A stretch of 64,000 bases of DNA from Podospora comata. Lineage: Eukaryota; Ascomycota; Sordariomycetes; Sordariales; Podosporaceae. Each line of letters starts with the position of its first letter. The stretch's first letter is position 1. The translations under genes were made by a program, and so were the position numbers. The notes beneath the pieces were generated by a model. The model did not search any database. It was not told where the DNA came from and saw nothing but the letters and a program-made list of their open reading frames with translations. The stretch is taken from the NCBI GenBank assembly GCA_017354895.1, contig CP071499.1, positions 3,906,001 to 3,970,000 of the forward strand. The letters run 5' to 3'. Positions 21,771 to 34,332 of the stretch are shown here, piece by piece.

Positions 21771-24700
21771 ATGTCCGCCGCTGCCCACCCTAACGGCCAT
21801 GGCAACGCGCATCTTCCTCTGGCCAGCCAGGCCACTGCACTCGCTCCTGCTTACCAAAGCATGTCTGAAGAGATTTATCAAGAGGTCTGCAGGAGCATGA
21901 TGGCTTCATTGGACCGCGTCCGCCAAGAGGAGATGCGCAACTTCCGAGATCTCCATGCCGCCCACAAAGCCGCCCTTGAACAGGAACAGATGGACTACAC
22001 CCAACAGTTCTTCCAGCTTCAAAAAGAAATGACGGCCCTCACCAAAGAAGGAGCGGCCGCCGATGCCGACATCTCGAAGCTAGAGGAACTTCTTTTGCAA
22101 GCCCGGAATAAGAGGCAAGAGGTGGCGAGCAAGATCTCATTCACCCAAAAAAAGGTTACCGATATCCAGTCCTTGCAACACCGCAAACACGCTGAGCTTC
22201 AGGCACTCGCCAAGAAGCACGAGCAGGATCTGAAGGATATGGAGATGAGGTGGCAGCAGATTCACCAAGACCGGCTGACTCTACTAGAAAGCAAAAAACC
22301 TTCCTCCCTTCGACAAGCCCAAGATCAAAATTTGACAGGGCTAGACCAGGCCATGGCTGATGATGCCACGACTGCCTCATCGTCCATGCAAAGTTTGAGG
22401 GCACCACAACTCGCACCTGGGGTTTCACATCAATCCACGGGATCAGGGGGCATGTTCATGGGCGGGCCTGTTCAGCCTCCATCTCTCAAAGCGCCCACAG
22501 ATAATGGTCCTCTTGAGTCACTGGGTCTCTCAGTCTCTAAAAGGATAGGCGCTCCAGTGTTAGAGGCACCAACACTTCCAAGGAACCACGACGCCGAGGA
22601 GCAGCGTCTCGAAGGCGCTTCCCGTCCTGCGGCAAGTCAAAAAACCCCAATCCTTCAGGCACCAACAGGCTACCAGGCGCCATTTGCTCAACCTCAACAT
22701 TTTCCACCGCCAAACCCGAACGCTTCTTCGGGTGCGCTCGTCTCCGTCTCCCCAACTGTTGTTCCGAGCGTTGAGACCCCCGATCAACAGACAGATCCAG
22801 CTGTGTCCGAGATGCAGAATGTAACGAGTACAGAATCACTTAATGTACAAGTACCGGAAGAGCAAGCCACACCAGTCACCGTTGCTGCCCTCAACGGAGC
22901 AACCGATATTCCGACCCCTTTGCAAACCTCCGAAGAGGGTCCCGAGGCAGACGTCTCATCCAAGGAGGGGACAGAGGGCAAAGCTGTCGATCTGGGAGCC
23001 CCCGCCCCGGCGGAGGTTTTCTCCGCACATACTGAAGGCTGGGACGTCGAAATGAGAGATGTTGCCCCCCCTCAGGCTGCCACCGAGAGGACTACAGTTC
23101 TGGGCCAAGAGAATGCCGGACCTACCGTCTTCAAGTCTCCTGATCAACTGGAGACTCGAGAGGCAGCATCTCAAAGAGCAGACGTGGAAATGTCAGGCAT
23201 TCAGATCACAGCGAAGCAGTCCGAGGTGTCACCGCCTACACATATAATGGATGCTACGACCTCCAAACTTGGTGCTGACTCGGCGAATGTCGATATTGGG
23301 TCTCCGGCTCTAGCAGATACTGCTGATTCGCCCCTTTCTGATCTTAGTTCGATCCCATCACCGCCATCCGACACATTTACACACGAAGGTAGCCCACCTA
23401 GACAGCCGCCTAGTGTGTCGGACGGTAAGCTGTGCGTTTATGATGAGGACGGCAGACTGGTGGGACAAGTACGTCGTCTGACCCACACCACCTCTTCCAA
23501 CATCGAAAAGATAGCGGCATTTCCGCTCAAGCGCCATGTTCAAATTCGTTCTGGCCGCAAGTTTACCTCGGAGGATTTGGATAGGGTATACCACGTCAGT
23601 GATGTTAAAGGGACAAAATGGACGAGTTGTTATATCCAAGCCACTGGGAATATTCAAGGTCAACCCTGCAATACCTGCGCGAAGCACAATGGGCCGTATG
23701 AAGAGTGCATCATTTTGAATGCTGACGATAGCTTTCCAAAATGTGGCAACTGCGAGTGGAATCGGCAAGCCTGCGTGGGTGCCTCTTTGCGGCCCAAAAC
23801 AGCGTCGGCCCCAGGCCCTGCTCCGGATCCGGCTGTGGCTGCGGCTTCGGCTTCGGCTTCGGCTCCGGCTGCGGCTCCGGCTTCAGCTCTAGAACCAACA
23901 CCGGCAACAATATCAACTGCCATCAGCAAACCCTCCTTCGGTTCCAGTTTCACCGCCATAAACAGCCCATCAGGGGACCAGCAAGACAGCGCTTCTGCCA
24001 AGGATACAGCCGATGCCGCCCAAAATCAAGCCGCGCCTCCCGTCAAGAAGGCCGGCCGAAAATCATTGCCCACCTCACGTGTACAGTTGCCATCTCATCC
24101 AGGTACCCCACACGCAGGCTCGCCTGAACCGGCTGAACCAAGTCGTGCGTCCCTTCCCGAGATCACCAAGGAAAACCTTTGTCTGAAAGATGACGGCGTG
24201 GTGTACACGGAGCCTCCGTTTATGGCTGGTGTGCCACTGGCCAAAATATCTCCCGATCATCCGTATTGGGAGCAAGACTGGGATTCCGATATTGCCTCTC
24301 ACGTTCGAAAGGAGCTTGAAAAGTGGACCACCAAATTTCAGGAGATGGACAGTCAGGGAATCAAGGACCACCGGAAATATGAAGCTCAGCGACAGATCAA
24401 TAGGGGCCAACTGACACTCAAGTTTCTAGAGGAGGGCGAACTACATCCCTACCAGCTTGTTGGAAAGGCGTGGATGGACACCAAAAAGATTATCAAGTAC
24501 AACACTCTATACCGCCTGGCGAGCACTTTGATGGAGGACCTCCCCAAAATGGACCTTGGCATGACACCGGCTGAATGGATGCGTCACAGGCTTTACGAGA
24601 TTTACCAGGAGCAGGGCCCCCATTTCAACTTGGCTTCGACAGTAGCTAGTTTCTACCACGACCCCAAGCACGCCCAGGTCCGGGCCAAGAATGGAATTGT

Positions 24701-25666
24701 CAGTGTTGGTCGCCCGCACAAGTCAGCAACCAAGCCTAAAACTCAGACTCCTGGGCAGGAGGACAACGGTTCGAAACTTACGCCGAGGGCGTTGAAGCGG
24801 AAGGAACCACACGCAACGCCCAAGGCAGCGCCAGTTCCGCCCAAACAGGAGGATGCAGAACCCGAACCTGAACCGCAGCAACTTCAGCCGCAGCAGCCGG
24901 AGCCTCGCCCACGTTCATCCCCTCGAAAGCCAGCAGGACTTGATCACAAACCAAGGCCACGTTCGCGATCTGGGAACCCCCCTTCTGCTCCTATAGCCGA
25001 CTCAGACGGCGAGGGCATGCCTCTGATCCGGGCAGCCCATGCCACCCCGCCGCCGCCGCAGGCAAAGAAAAAGATCCGCGTTACGTCCACTGTAGATCCA
25101 AGCAACACGCCGGACCTCTACTACCACGGATTCACCGATGTAGACTCTTGCTCCGATGACCGGCTCGAGCAGATTGACTGGCGGGTGAATCAAATCAAGA
25201 CGGCCGAGGTATCGACGAATCCGGGGGTGACTCAGTACTGGCACTGGGTGGACGACGCGCACCCCGGCTACTGCGAACACCAAGTGCTCAAACAGCTCCG
25301 CCCCCCCAAGTGGGCCGTGTTCAAGGAGCCGTACAACTTCCATCTCCGGACTGTGGACTGCGAGGAGATTGTCTACGGCCCAGGCAGCCACAGGGTGATC
25401 ATTCGGCGCAAGGCGCATCTGCAACCCAAAAAGGGAGACATGCTCGCCGAGTTCAAGCGTGATCGGACAAAGAAGAGATTTTTGGAGTTTATGCACCAGA
25501 GGGGGGTGAGGATCGTGAGGAGTAATAAGTGAGTGCGCTGGTGTTTCTTTTATCTTTGGCGCATAACCAATACTGACAGGTGTTGGGTAGGGAATATGTC
25601 GACGGTGCGTGGGAGAACTTGAAGCCAGCCTTTGACATGCCCGGCCAAGACCGCGATTCGGACTAG
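21771..25666 (+). CDS. Large coiled-coil protein with DUF3716-like Cys cluster, 1277 aa
   Basis: Function is unknown; a nuclear or chromatin role is possible. Residues about 30-185 are a strong coiled coil. A long Pro/Ser/Thr-rich disordered region follows. Near residues 555-620 lies a small folded segment (LCVYDEDGRLVGQV to DRVYHVSDVKGTKW), followed at about 630-675 by CNTC, EEC and CGNC, a spacing resembling the fungal DUF3716 zinc-like cluster. Ala/Ser/Pro hexanucleotide repeats come next, then a helical block and a conserved-looking C-terminal domain (DLYYHGFTDVDS to KRFLEFMHQRGVRIV). The exon read from 21771 appears to stop at 25530, but a GTGAGT there and a TAG acceptor at 25590 remove 62 nt. 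This adds EYVDGAWENLKPAFDMPGQ and a stop at 25664-25666. Confidence 0.8.
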
Positions 25667-26757
25667 CATTCTCACTGGTGGACGAGTCTCTTCATACCAT
25701 GTTCCCAGCACATTTGCGAGGGAGTCTGGCTTCTCCTTTTGAAAGCCGCAGATCTGGAGGACAAGTTGTACCACAGAGCTGGTGCCTGTGAGACAAGCTG
25801 GTTAGCCAGAGGGGACCAACAAAAACGTGTTCGAGTTTACCGAGCAGAGTGAGGGGTTGTGGGGTACACAAGTTGCCTACTGGCAACGTTTCCTTGGTTT
25901 GCTTTCTGCTTGCTCTTCGTAATGTTGGCCCGTTTCGTTTCTTTGCGTATATAAGTTGTAGCAAGCTTCGGGAGTCGCGAGGCGCCGTTTCTTTTGTTGG
26001 AGTGGACTGTGGAAGGAAAGAGGTGCGGCTAGCAACAAAAAGTGGGAACTGCTGTAGGGAGTCTGTGGTGGTATAGGTTTCGAATACTTGTACAATACAA
26101 TGGGAATGAGTGCGGAGATTGGGAGAGCAAATGCGGATCCGATGGTTTTGGAAGTTTTTATCTTTAATGAAGTTGGTAGTGCTACTTTCTAGAGTGGCTT
26201 TGATGTGGTTGCTTGTGAGTCATCTGGCATCTATTGACACGACCATAATTGTTGACCTGGATAACCCTGAAACTTTGGCGGGATGGTGAGTTGGTGATGT
26301 GGTATGAATGCTTGATTTAAGCCGTTTCGATATGAAGAAGTCTTGGGAGCTCACACCAAAGAAAATTCCGTTTTATAAGACATCAAGTTTTGACAGCCTT
26401 CTCCACGGGGCTGTGTAGCCTTGCCTTGTGCCAAGGAATGCCATGCGGCAGGAAGCCCACAATCGGAACTTGCCGTCAAAATTTCCCGGAGCAGAGGCAG
26501 AGCTCATAGCGGAGTGTGGGAACCACCGCCGGGGAGTAGCAACCGTGATAGTTGAAGCTCCCGTCTCACACCTCATTCCCAGCGCAGCAGCAGCCATTGA
26601 TTCTACCTGTCGCCAGCGCCACCCTTGATATCACGCCCTCCAACAACCTGCGACGACGAGCGAGCAATAGGTTGTCGAACAACCCCGCGCCGCCAACCAT
26701 CCTTCCCCCACGAAAGACAAACCGAGCGACGGCGACAGAGGAAAGAAGAGACAAACC
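25667..26757. other. Intergenic region, no gene seen
   Basis: It contains the 3' side of the Cys-cluster gene and the promoter of bS6m. Only short ORFs on both strands, without coherent composition. Confidence 0.6.
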
Positions 26758-27205
26758 ATGTTGTACGAGACAATCGGCATTGTATGTCCCCCCTCGCCGA
26801 GCCCTCTTTCAAACGAAACAAAACCAGCAAACCACCCGATTTCTAACAAAAAGCTCCTTCTTGTTTTTCCAGGTCCGCTCCGGGCACCTCCCCGAAGTAA
26901 AAGAGCTGGTCCTCACGGCCGGCAAGATCATCCTCCAGCAGGGGGGTGTCATCCGCGACATCCGCAACTGGGGCACCTTCTCCCTCCCCCAGGCCATCTC
27001 CCGCGGCCAGCAGCGCCACACAAAGGGCCACTACTTCATCATGCGCTACGACTGCGGCATCAAGGCCAACGAGCAGGTCCGCAAGACGCTCGCCCTCGAC
27101 GTGCGCGTCATCCGGTCCGCCAACGTCAAGCTCGGCAACGGCAAGCTCGAGACGCTGAGCAAGTTTGGCGAGATTCGGTGGGATAAGCTGGAGGGGGAGG
27201 TGTAA
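26758..27205 (+). CDS. MRP17: Mitochondrial small-subunit ribosomal protein bS6m
   Basis: S6-family protein of the mitochondrial small ribosomal subunit. Exon 1 (26758-26781) is only MLYETIGI; exon 2 (26873-27205) begins VRSGHLPEVKEL after a 91-nt intron ending TTTTCCAG. The total is 118 aa, the usual length for fungal bS6m. The S6 fold is visible in the first beta strand YETIGIVR, the helix to GGVIRDIRNWGTFSLP, then KGHYFIMRYD and the C-terminal VRVIRSANVKL. Without the 8-residue first exon the first beta strand would be lost, so the splice is well supported. Confidence 0.93.
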
Positions 27206-27904
27206 GAGATGCGGTAGCGGAAAACAAATAGAAAAAAAGGAAAAGAAAAAAAAAACGAAAAATAGAAACGGGATACCCAGGGATGAACAATGAACGTGAG
27301 GAGCTTACAAGGGAAAGGAGGCGATTTCAGAGATAAGAGTTTCTGTATGATATGTATTGTATATGGATTGGCAAGGGAAATATGGAAGAGGCTACCATTT
27401 CCAAGGATATGACATGGCCTTGCTGAAGTCTTGCAGGTGAGCATCTATGCATCACGGTTTCTAACAGAGGACGTCCGGAACTTTGAGAGCAGCAGGCAGT
27501 TGCGGCATCTCAAACCAGAGGGGCGCCAGTATTCGGCTACTAAAGATGACGAGTTGACATTTTGCATCCTATTTTCGCAGGACTCGGTCTTGTTGCAGAG
27601 GCATATGCTATAGTAGACCAGCCTCCAGAACAAGCCTTGTACTCAACAAGTAGCCCATTAAACACGCAGAACGCTTCTTTTAGTTTAGTCTATTGTGGTG
27701 CTTCATGCTTTCCCCTTTACCAGCCTGCAGATATAACGCCATGACAAATGCTTCAGCCCGTGTACCCATCCCAGAAGCACCACGCCCTATGCAAATCCCC
27801 CGTATGCCCGCCCCTCCGGTTCCGCATGAGAAATACGACCCTCCATGGCAAGTCCTGGTACGAACCCTCCAAACCCAGTGACAGTATCCGAACAAGCGCA
27901 TTCT
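27206..27904. other. Convergent 3' region of bS6m and Dcn1 genes
   Basis: Both neighbours end into this 0.7 kb. An A-rich stretch at 27228-27265 follows the bS6m stop. No further gene seen. Confidence 0.6.
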
Positions 27905-30167
27905 CTACTCGTCCACGTCCATGTCGTCCTTGGCCTTGGGAGCCACAATCCCCTTCTCCCGGCACCAGACCACAAAGTCGTCGATGATGCCTGGCCAAGC
28001 TTGCTCCTCGGACCAGAAACCAAGGGACTCATCCTTGAGCGTCTTGTTGACGAACACCAATGTCTGGTTCCACAAGTCCTTGCTCACGGTGCGTGTCCAC
28101 TTTCCTTCTTCGGCCGCGTCGGGATTTGGTGGCGGAACGTAAAACTTCTCCTGCAGGTACTCTGACCACGACTCCAACCAGTTGACATTGGCAGTCTTCC
28201 ACTCGTGCCCAATGCCGGCATCGAAAAGCATCTCCCACATAGCGCAAGCCGTGTCCATGGCCATGGCCTTGTTAGTTTTCCCAACAACAAAGGCGTACTG
28301 GTACAGCTTCTTGTAATAGGCTGGGTCGTGGGAGACCTGCTTCATCCGAGATTGGACATAGCGTTTTTGGGTTGCCAGGTCGGGTTTGACGCTGGCGTCG
28401 ACAGTTTCGATGACCTCGCTCCAGCCCTCCACAAAGCCTTCCTTGGTGATTTCTCCAATGGTCGTGGCCTTGACGATTTCACACACCACAAGCAGGCTGT
28501 AATCGGCAGGGTTGGCGCCCACGGCCTCGAGGTAGCGCATGGATGAATCTGCCCCCAGGGCCGGGTCCCCGCTATCGTGGTTGTCATTCTTGTCCTCGTC
28601 TAGTTTGGATGTCAGAATTGACCTGGGGGGTTCCCTTGCCGAGCATAAACTTACCAGTCTCGAAATCATCAAAGATGGCTTCTAACTGCTTCTTTCGCGC
28701 GTCTGCCTCCTGCTGCTTCGCACTCGAAGCTCCATCATGGGCAGAAAAGTATCTAGAGCAGAAAGATTCGAGGTCAGCGGTTCTATTCAAGAGTGCATGT
28801 GCGGACTGCGCTGCATAAACAAAACGAACTTGAGTGGCGACCTGTCTTTCGACTTGGACTTTGCCCCCTTGGCCGACAGATCGGGGGCGGCCTTCTTGGT
28901 GGCAGACTTTGACTTTTTCGGTGCCTTGGGCATGATGATGTCTGGAGGCTTGATGGTGGTGTTGGGTGGGGCTTCTCTAATGGAGAGCTGTGGTGCAGGT
29001 TTTGGATTGGAATTAATAGTAGGGACCGGGAGAGAATGCAGTGATGAGTCGCCGCTGTCAGTCTCGGTCGCTCCCTCACTAGGCGGCGCCTTTGGTGGAG
29101 GTTGCCCTGGTCGTTTGTGAAAGCACGAGGCAAACAGGGTGCGGAGCACACTGCGCCCGCTGTTGCCTTCGTGCCTGCGGCTAGTGCCCATTGTGAGGAA
29201 GAATCAGGTCCTAGGAATTGGATGGGCAGGTGCAAGAACTTGTTTTTTGCATTCGATGCTTGATTTGCTCAAATGCCCGGATGCTCAGATGCTCAACTGC
29301 TCAGAGCGTCTCCAAGATCAGACTGAGGTGGGTTCCACTGGAAACCTTCAATAAGCCAGAGGGCAACGCCCTCATAATGGCTTGAATGCGCCAAAAGTCA
29401 ACGTAATGCTGACGGTCAAGCGTCGCAAAGGAGAAGAATGAAAAAAGAAACGAGAAGAGAAGTGTCCCCAAAAGAAAAACAGCCGGGAAAAAGGAACAGT
29501 TGCACAAATGAAAGTGGGATGGCCAGTGTTTTGTCTAGTTGCGAGAGCTTAATATGAGACATGGTGTCGCAATGCCGATCTCTTCTTCCAGAACACTTCC
29601 ACGGCCGGCCACCCCCCCTGAACCCAGCGTTTGGCCGTCTATCTCGTGGAGAGTGGAGGCCGGACGAGCCTCCTTATCCATCGCCAACCCGACGACATGA
29701 CTATTTTCCCGTCTCCGGGATGGGAGCCGCTTCAAGCAGGGAACCCAGTGGGGGTGGGGGGAACCGCCATGGCAAGGGCAACCAACTTGGACAGTGCCGG
29801 CGCGGTGACAAAGTGCAAGGGGAACAGCAGGAGACTAATACGAATATGCGTAAATGGAAATGAAACTGACCTGTTCACAGCGGCATTGAGATCGTAGTTG
29901 GCATTCTTCAGGTACTGTTGCATTCATCTAGGTGTCAGCGCGCGGGTCATGCGGGAGCAAGGATAGAGGTCCATAGTAGTTGATATCGGCCCGAAAGAAG
30001 GGGGTCTTTTCGGCCATACGGTATGACGGGACGAGAAAGAGGGAGAGAGGGGAAGGGAGGGATGGAAGAGAAAGAGTTAAACCCACCAGCTGCGCATTTT
30101 CACGAGACGCATTTGTGGCCTCGACAAACTGCGATGCCAGGCGCCGCTGTGTGGTTGTGGATGGCAT
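27905..30167 (-). CDS. DCN1: Dcn1-like cullin neddylation protein, 4 exons, 305 aa
   Basis: Scaffold-type E3 that promotes NEDD8 transfer to cullins and so activates SCF-type ubiquitin ligases. Exons read 30087-30167, 29871-29914, 28655-28752 and 27905-28599. The first two encode the N-terminal UBA-like fold (TQRRLASQFVEATNASRENAQ, then YLKNANYDLNAAVN). The third is the linker RYFSAHDGASSAKQQ to IFDDFET. The fourth is the PONY domain (MRYLEAVGANPADYSLLVV, KEGFVEGW, YAFVVGKTNKAMAMDTACAMWEMLF, LVFVNKTL, IIDDFVVW) and an acidic tail. Phases fit at every join. The second intron (28753-29870) is 1118 nt, very long for this genome, and contains another ORF on the same strand. The first join (donor at 30086) uses GTGGGT. 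Confidence 0.9.
28787..29191 (-). CDS. ORF of 134 aa inside the long Dcn1 intron (possible alternative first exon)
   Basis: Not recognised. It starts MGTSRRHEGNSGRSVLRTLFASCFHKRPG, runs through a Pro/Ser-rich middle (TNDQ-free, PPPKAPPSEGATETDSGDSS) and ends in a Lys-rich stretch (MPKAPKKSKSATKKAAPDL, then AKSKSKDR). Codon content looks coding-like through KDR at about 28839. At that point an AG/GT would be in the correct phase to join Dcn1 exon 3 at 28752, giving KDR-YFSAHDG. The donor GTCGCC is weak. It could be a nested gene, an alternative Dcn1 N-terminus or chance; a transcript is needed to tell. Confidence 0.35.
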   Translation of the reverse strand: MGTSRRHEGNSGRSVLRTLFASCFHKRPGQPPPKAPPSEGATETDSGDSSLHSLPVPTINSNPKPAPQLSIREAPPNTTIKPPDIIMPKAPKKSKSATKKAAPDLSAKGAKSKSKDRSPLKFVLFMQRSPHMHS

Positions 30168-31733
30168 GGCTGCTGGCACAGAACCCAAATAATAAAGCCC
30201 AGTCCGCGGCCGTAAGACGGTGACTGACTGTCTGTCGGATGTTGCCCTGCACGCTCGACGTCCTCCAAGGTCTTGTCCAACACGAGGGCAGGACAAGAAG
30301 CAATCCGCACGGTATCGCACAGGCGGGAGTAGCCCAGGTCTCTTCGCAAACGGGAGGGGTTGGCTGGGAATGGCTGGATGGATGGATGGCACGGCGGCGT
30401 CCGTTATCGTTACTGGGGCGGATAGAGCAGTGGGAAGTCAAAAAAACAAGCCCTAGATGTCGACTGCCGAGGCGATCAAGTCGTGTCTTTTTTCGTTCGG
30501 TGCAGGCAGAAGAGGGGAAGACTGGTGGTCGGGTTCGGTCGCCAAGCGAAAGGGGGGATGTTGAAAAGGGCCTAAACGCCTGTTCGGGTCTGAGATCCGA
30601 ATCGCGGGGTAGTAGACAGCGACAGAGAGGTGTATTCGCTTGTGGCGGACAGGGCAGTACGGAGGTGTCGAAGCAACAGTTGGGGAGGGGCACTGCTATA
30701 TAAACCTACAGAGGTAGCTCACACGGCGAGAAAGAAATGGATGGGATGGATGGATGGATGGATGGGGTGTTGAGCTTTCAAAAAGCGTCAGACCGGAATG
30801 CGGCGCCTTGGGCTGGCAAGGCTGAAAAATGAACGTCATGGCGGGGACCCCTTCAGGTTCCGTCCCGTCCCTTGAGCTCTGGGTGTGGATCTGAGGTAAG
30901 GCATCGGCCATCGCTAAGCAGCTATCGCTATCGCCGTATGGCGGGCATCTTGGCGTCCGTCCGGGCTGTTTCTGGTAGGCCCATTCACCGCATCTCGGGC
31001 AGACAGACCACTAGCGCAGCTGTCACGGTGCCCGGCGTGGAGCTGCCGATGCATTTTACTGTGACATTTACGGCCTTGGTGGCATAGTCTCGGCCGATAT
31101 ATTTCATCTCTTTTGCCGTGAGCATTATTTAGAACGAAACATCTACCTGGTTCTGGTCAATCTCGTCTTTGTCAGTGCAAGTGTGAGAATGATTTGATAA
31201 GTAAAGGGGTATCGCAACACTGGGCGGCGTCCCTGCCAAAAAACAAAAAAAAAAAAGAAAAAAAAAAGCAAAACAGAGGTATTCATATATACAGCCTTCC
31301 GTTCATCCCAAGTCGACATAAAATGAACTCCGCCCATGAATGATGTGAACAGCGCCAGAAACGACGAAAGCAAAACCGCCGCTTCAGCCAACACTGCACC
31401 TAGTCTATACTTTCATGCCCAATCCTCGCTGGCTTTCATGCTCTCAGTCTCAAGTGTTGATCCTGCTGCCCGTCACAGAACTCCTCCAATCGTTGTAGCT
31501 TGGCGTGTTGTGCCTACGTCTTCCGTACCCTTATCACGGTTGGCCTGGGACAGCCAAGTAAATCCAATCGAGCCAATCGTGTTGCGGCCGCTTTCCCTCC
31601 GAGCATCGCTGTCCGATACAACATTCAGATCTGGTGGTATCTGAAGCGTCTTCGGACTCACTAGCCTCTCGCCGCGCCTTTCACCACGCATCGCCCGACT
31701 CCGCTGGAGCGAGCGCATGTCTCGGAAAGCCCT
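30168..31733. other. Intergenic region, no gene seen
   Basis: It holds the Dcn1 promoter and the 3' side of the Mvp1 gene. GATG repeats occur at about 30742-30765 and A-rich runs at 31237-31275. The open frames here overlap on both strands and look like chance. Confidence 0.55.
30742..30765. repeat. GATG tetranucleotide microsatellite
   Basis: A short run of GATG units upstream of the Dcn1 gene; a second, shorter run is near 30373-30388. Confidence 0.8.
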
Positions 31734-34332
31734 CTAATCGCCGAGTGGCATGCCCTCAAGTTCATCAATAAGCCGGCGCCAGTTGTCTGCCAGCATCTCC
31801 GAGTACTTGACGCGCTCCTGAGCCCAATCTTGGTTCCACCGCGAGACGTTGTATTGGGTTTGCTGGAAAAAGAGCAACTCGTCGCGGATGCATTCCTTCA
31901 CAAAAACGGACCGATTGTGCTGGTTGACGATCGACTCCTTGTCCTAGAGTGGCCCTTTGGTTAGTTCCCAAGTTCTGGGTCTTCCACTGCAAGCGAACCT
32001 CGAACGAACCTTGATGATGGCTTCCACCACCTTTTCCATCTCGCCCGGCTTGACCATCCCTTCTGGCTTGGTGCGCAGAGCAGCAAGCCGTGTCTCGTTT
32101 GTGGCAATGCGGCGCTCCAGCTGAGGGATATTGTCCTTGTCGAGTCTTTCCCTACGATCAAAAAGATCTCGCAAACTGACCAGCGCGTCTCTCTGGCGCT
32201 TGAGGTCCTCCAACACACCTTCGTCCCACGCACGAGCTTCGTCCTCCAGCAAACCCTGGGCCGTGCGAAGATGACGACTCATTGCTTGGAGGCCGTCATT
32301 CAGCAGGGGAATTTCGTTGGTGTCGGTGGCATATGTGTCGGTACTGGCCTCGGTCAAGGACGTGAGGGTCAGCGCAACCCGGGCATGGTCAGCGGCGACG
32401 CCCTCGGAGCGCTTGACAAGCCGGTCCATGATGTTGCAAACCGTAATGTATAATTCAGCGCTCCGTTTTACGCCAGCACGAGTGCGACTAAAGAGTTCCT
32501 CCAGCGTCTGTGGGAGGGAATCTTCGAGCCCTGGAGGCAAAGCGCGGCCGGCAAACTCATCCTGTATGGAGATCGTAGCTTGCTTCCGCCAAACCGACAG
32601 TTCCTGGTGCTCCTTGGGTCAGCTTCGACATCAGTCACAAAGAAGGCCGGGATGCTACTCACGGTGGGGACGGTTAAGAACATGATGACCATCTGCTCCT
32701 GGCTCAGGACTGGATGCCGAACAAGCGCGTTGAGGAACCTAGCCAGACCGCGGCGTCTCTTCTCAATAAAGGCCCCGTCGTTGGACAGATGGTTTCCGTT
32801 GACTACATCCTATTAGCATCCTTCGCTGTCGCAATCACAAAATGATCACGGTGTTCGCACCTGCAACCCGCTTCGGAGGTAAAAGCGGCAGCACTCGGAA
32901 GGGATATCGCTTGTGCAGACAGTCCAACAGCCACACAAAATCGCTATACCGTCGAATCACCTTGCTGGTTCGTCTTGTGCTGGATACCTCGTAGTTGTGG
33001 TGCTGAAACAGAAACATGCCCTCCTTCTCGGGCATCAAGGTAACCAGTATGTTTTCTTCCACAGCTGAGCCTGCTCGCCCGCCTCCAATGGTCCTGCTAG
33101 GAGTCGGGCCCACGGGCTGAACAATCGCAGGCTCACGCGCCCCTTCGTTGACGGCAAAGGGAACAGTGGGAATGGCACCCTGACTGCTGAAACCACCGGC
33201 CGATGACGGGTTCCCATCAAAAAATCCCCAGGTGCCTGCCGACTCTCCTACTGGTCCCGAAGCGGACGGAGGTGCACTGGTGGTGAAGGTAGACGTTGTG
33301 CGGCCCGGCATCGTAGTCTGTGGGCTCGTGCTGAACAAGCCGCTCCCGTTCTCAACGGGTGCCGTACTGGGGACATCGCTGCCGTTGGATCGCGGCGGTT
33401 CGGGGCCGTGGTTATGGTTCTTGTGCACGTCGGGCGTGTTCCACGGATCTTCTGGGTAGTCCATGGACGCCTTCCTAATGGTGCGATGCTGGCGGGGCGA
33501 AGGAAGCGGCTTGTGGGCCGACGCAGGAGGTGGTGACACTGGTCGCTGAGGCGGTTTGGCACCCAGTTCGGCAAGATGGGGCAGGGCTGGTGTGGTGTCG
33601 ACGAGGCCGTGGAGCTTGGGCTGGGGTAGACCTGGGGAGTTGACGCAACAAGGTTAGCTTGGATAAGCGCAAGGATGCAGCGGGAGGGAAATCAATCGAG
33701 GTGGTTGACAGCTCGTGGGATGCTGGCGATAAGATAAGGTGATGCAACAGGCGAAGAGACACTGTAGTGGAAAGCCGAAAGACAACAATGATGTGGAGAG
33801 GCGGGGCAATCCATCACTCACTTCGGCGGCGCTCATCCACACCATCCAGGCTAACCGTCTCGCCTTCCTGGGCCAGACCAATCAAGGCCAGCAGAACATT
33901 GAACTCGCCCCGTTCCAGCGAGATGCCCTCGCTGCCGCCGCCGGGAGGAACCACAATCCCCATTATGCGTGCCTGGGCATCTGCACCTAGCTTAGCAGCC
34001 GCTAATGTTCTCGCGACGCCACCAGACGTGATGCGGCCTCCGCTGCCATCCTCGCGGGACACGGCGTCGAACACCTCGACGTAGCTGTCGGGCACATCCG
34101 ACGAAGCCAGCAGGTTGCGGATCAGATCGGCACGAGTGTGGTGCTTGCGGGGCGTCGGCAGGTCCCACGGCGACGAGTCCGACCCAGCATCATCGTCTGC
34201 GAAGAGAGCCGTTGATGTTGATTTAGTCATGGGCGACTCGTCCTCAAAGAGCGATGATTTGCTGTTTGCGACATGGCTGGGCCCGGTGCCTGACGAGGCA
34301 GCTTCTGGCAGAGAGCTTCCAAAAAGAGACAT
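31734..34332 (-). CDS. MVP1: Sorting nexin Mvp1 (PX-BAR protein), 5 exons, 741 aa
   Basis: Phosphoinositide-binding sorting nexin of the Mvp1/SNX8 group that works in endosome-to-Golgi or vacuolar protein sorting. Exons are 33822-34332, 32861-33631, 32663-32802, 32010-32603 and 31734-31943; all joins keep frame. The N-terminus MSLFGSSLPE and the segment RADLIRNLLASSDVP to RGEFNVLLALIGLAQEG match the Mvp1 N-terminal region. A disordered linker follows. The PX domain lies near residues 345-475, with RRYSDF at about 394 and PLLPPKR. The rest is a helical BAR-type region (LPQTLEELFSRTRAGVKRSAEL, then FDRRERLDKDNI), ending EMLADNWRRLIDEL. Length and order are normal for filamentous fungi. Confidence 0.92.

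Noticed and set aside
30239-30703. 154-codon open frame on the plus strand
   Set aside because: Overlaps equal-length frames on the minus strand and contains simple repeats; no coding signal.
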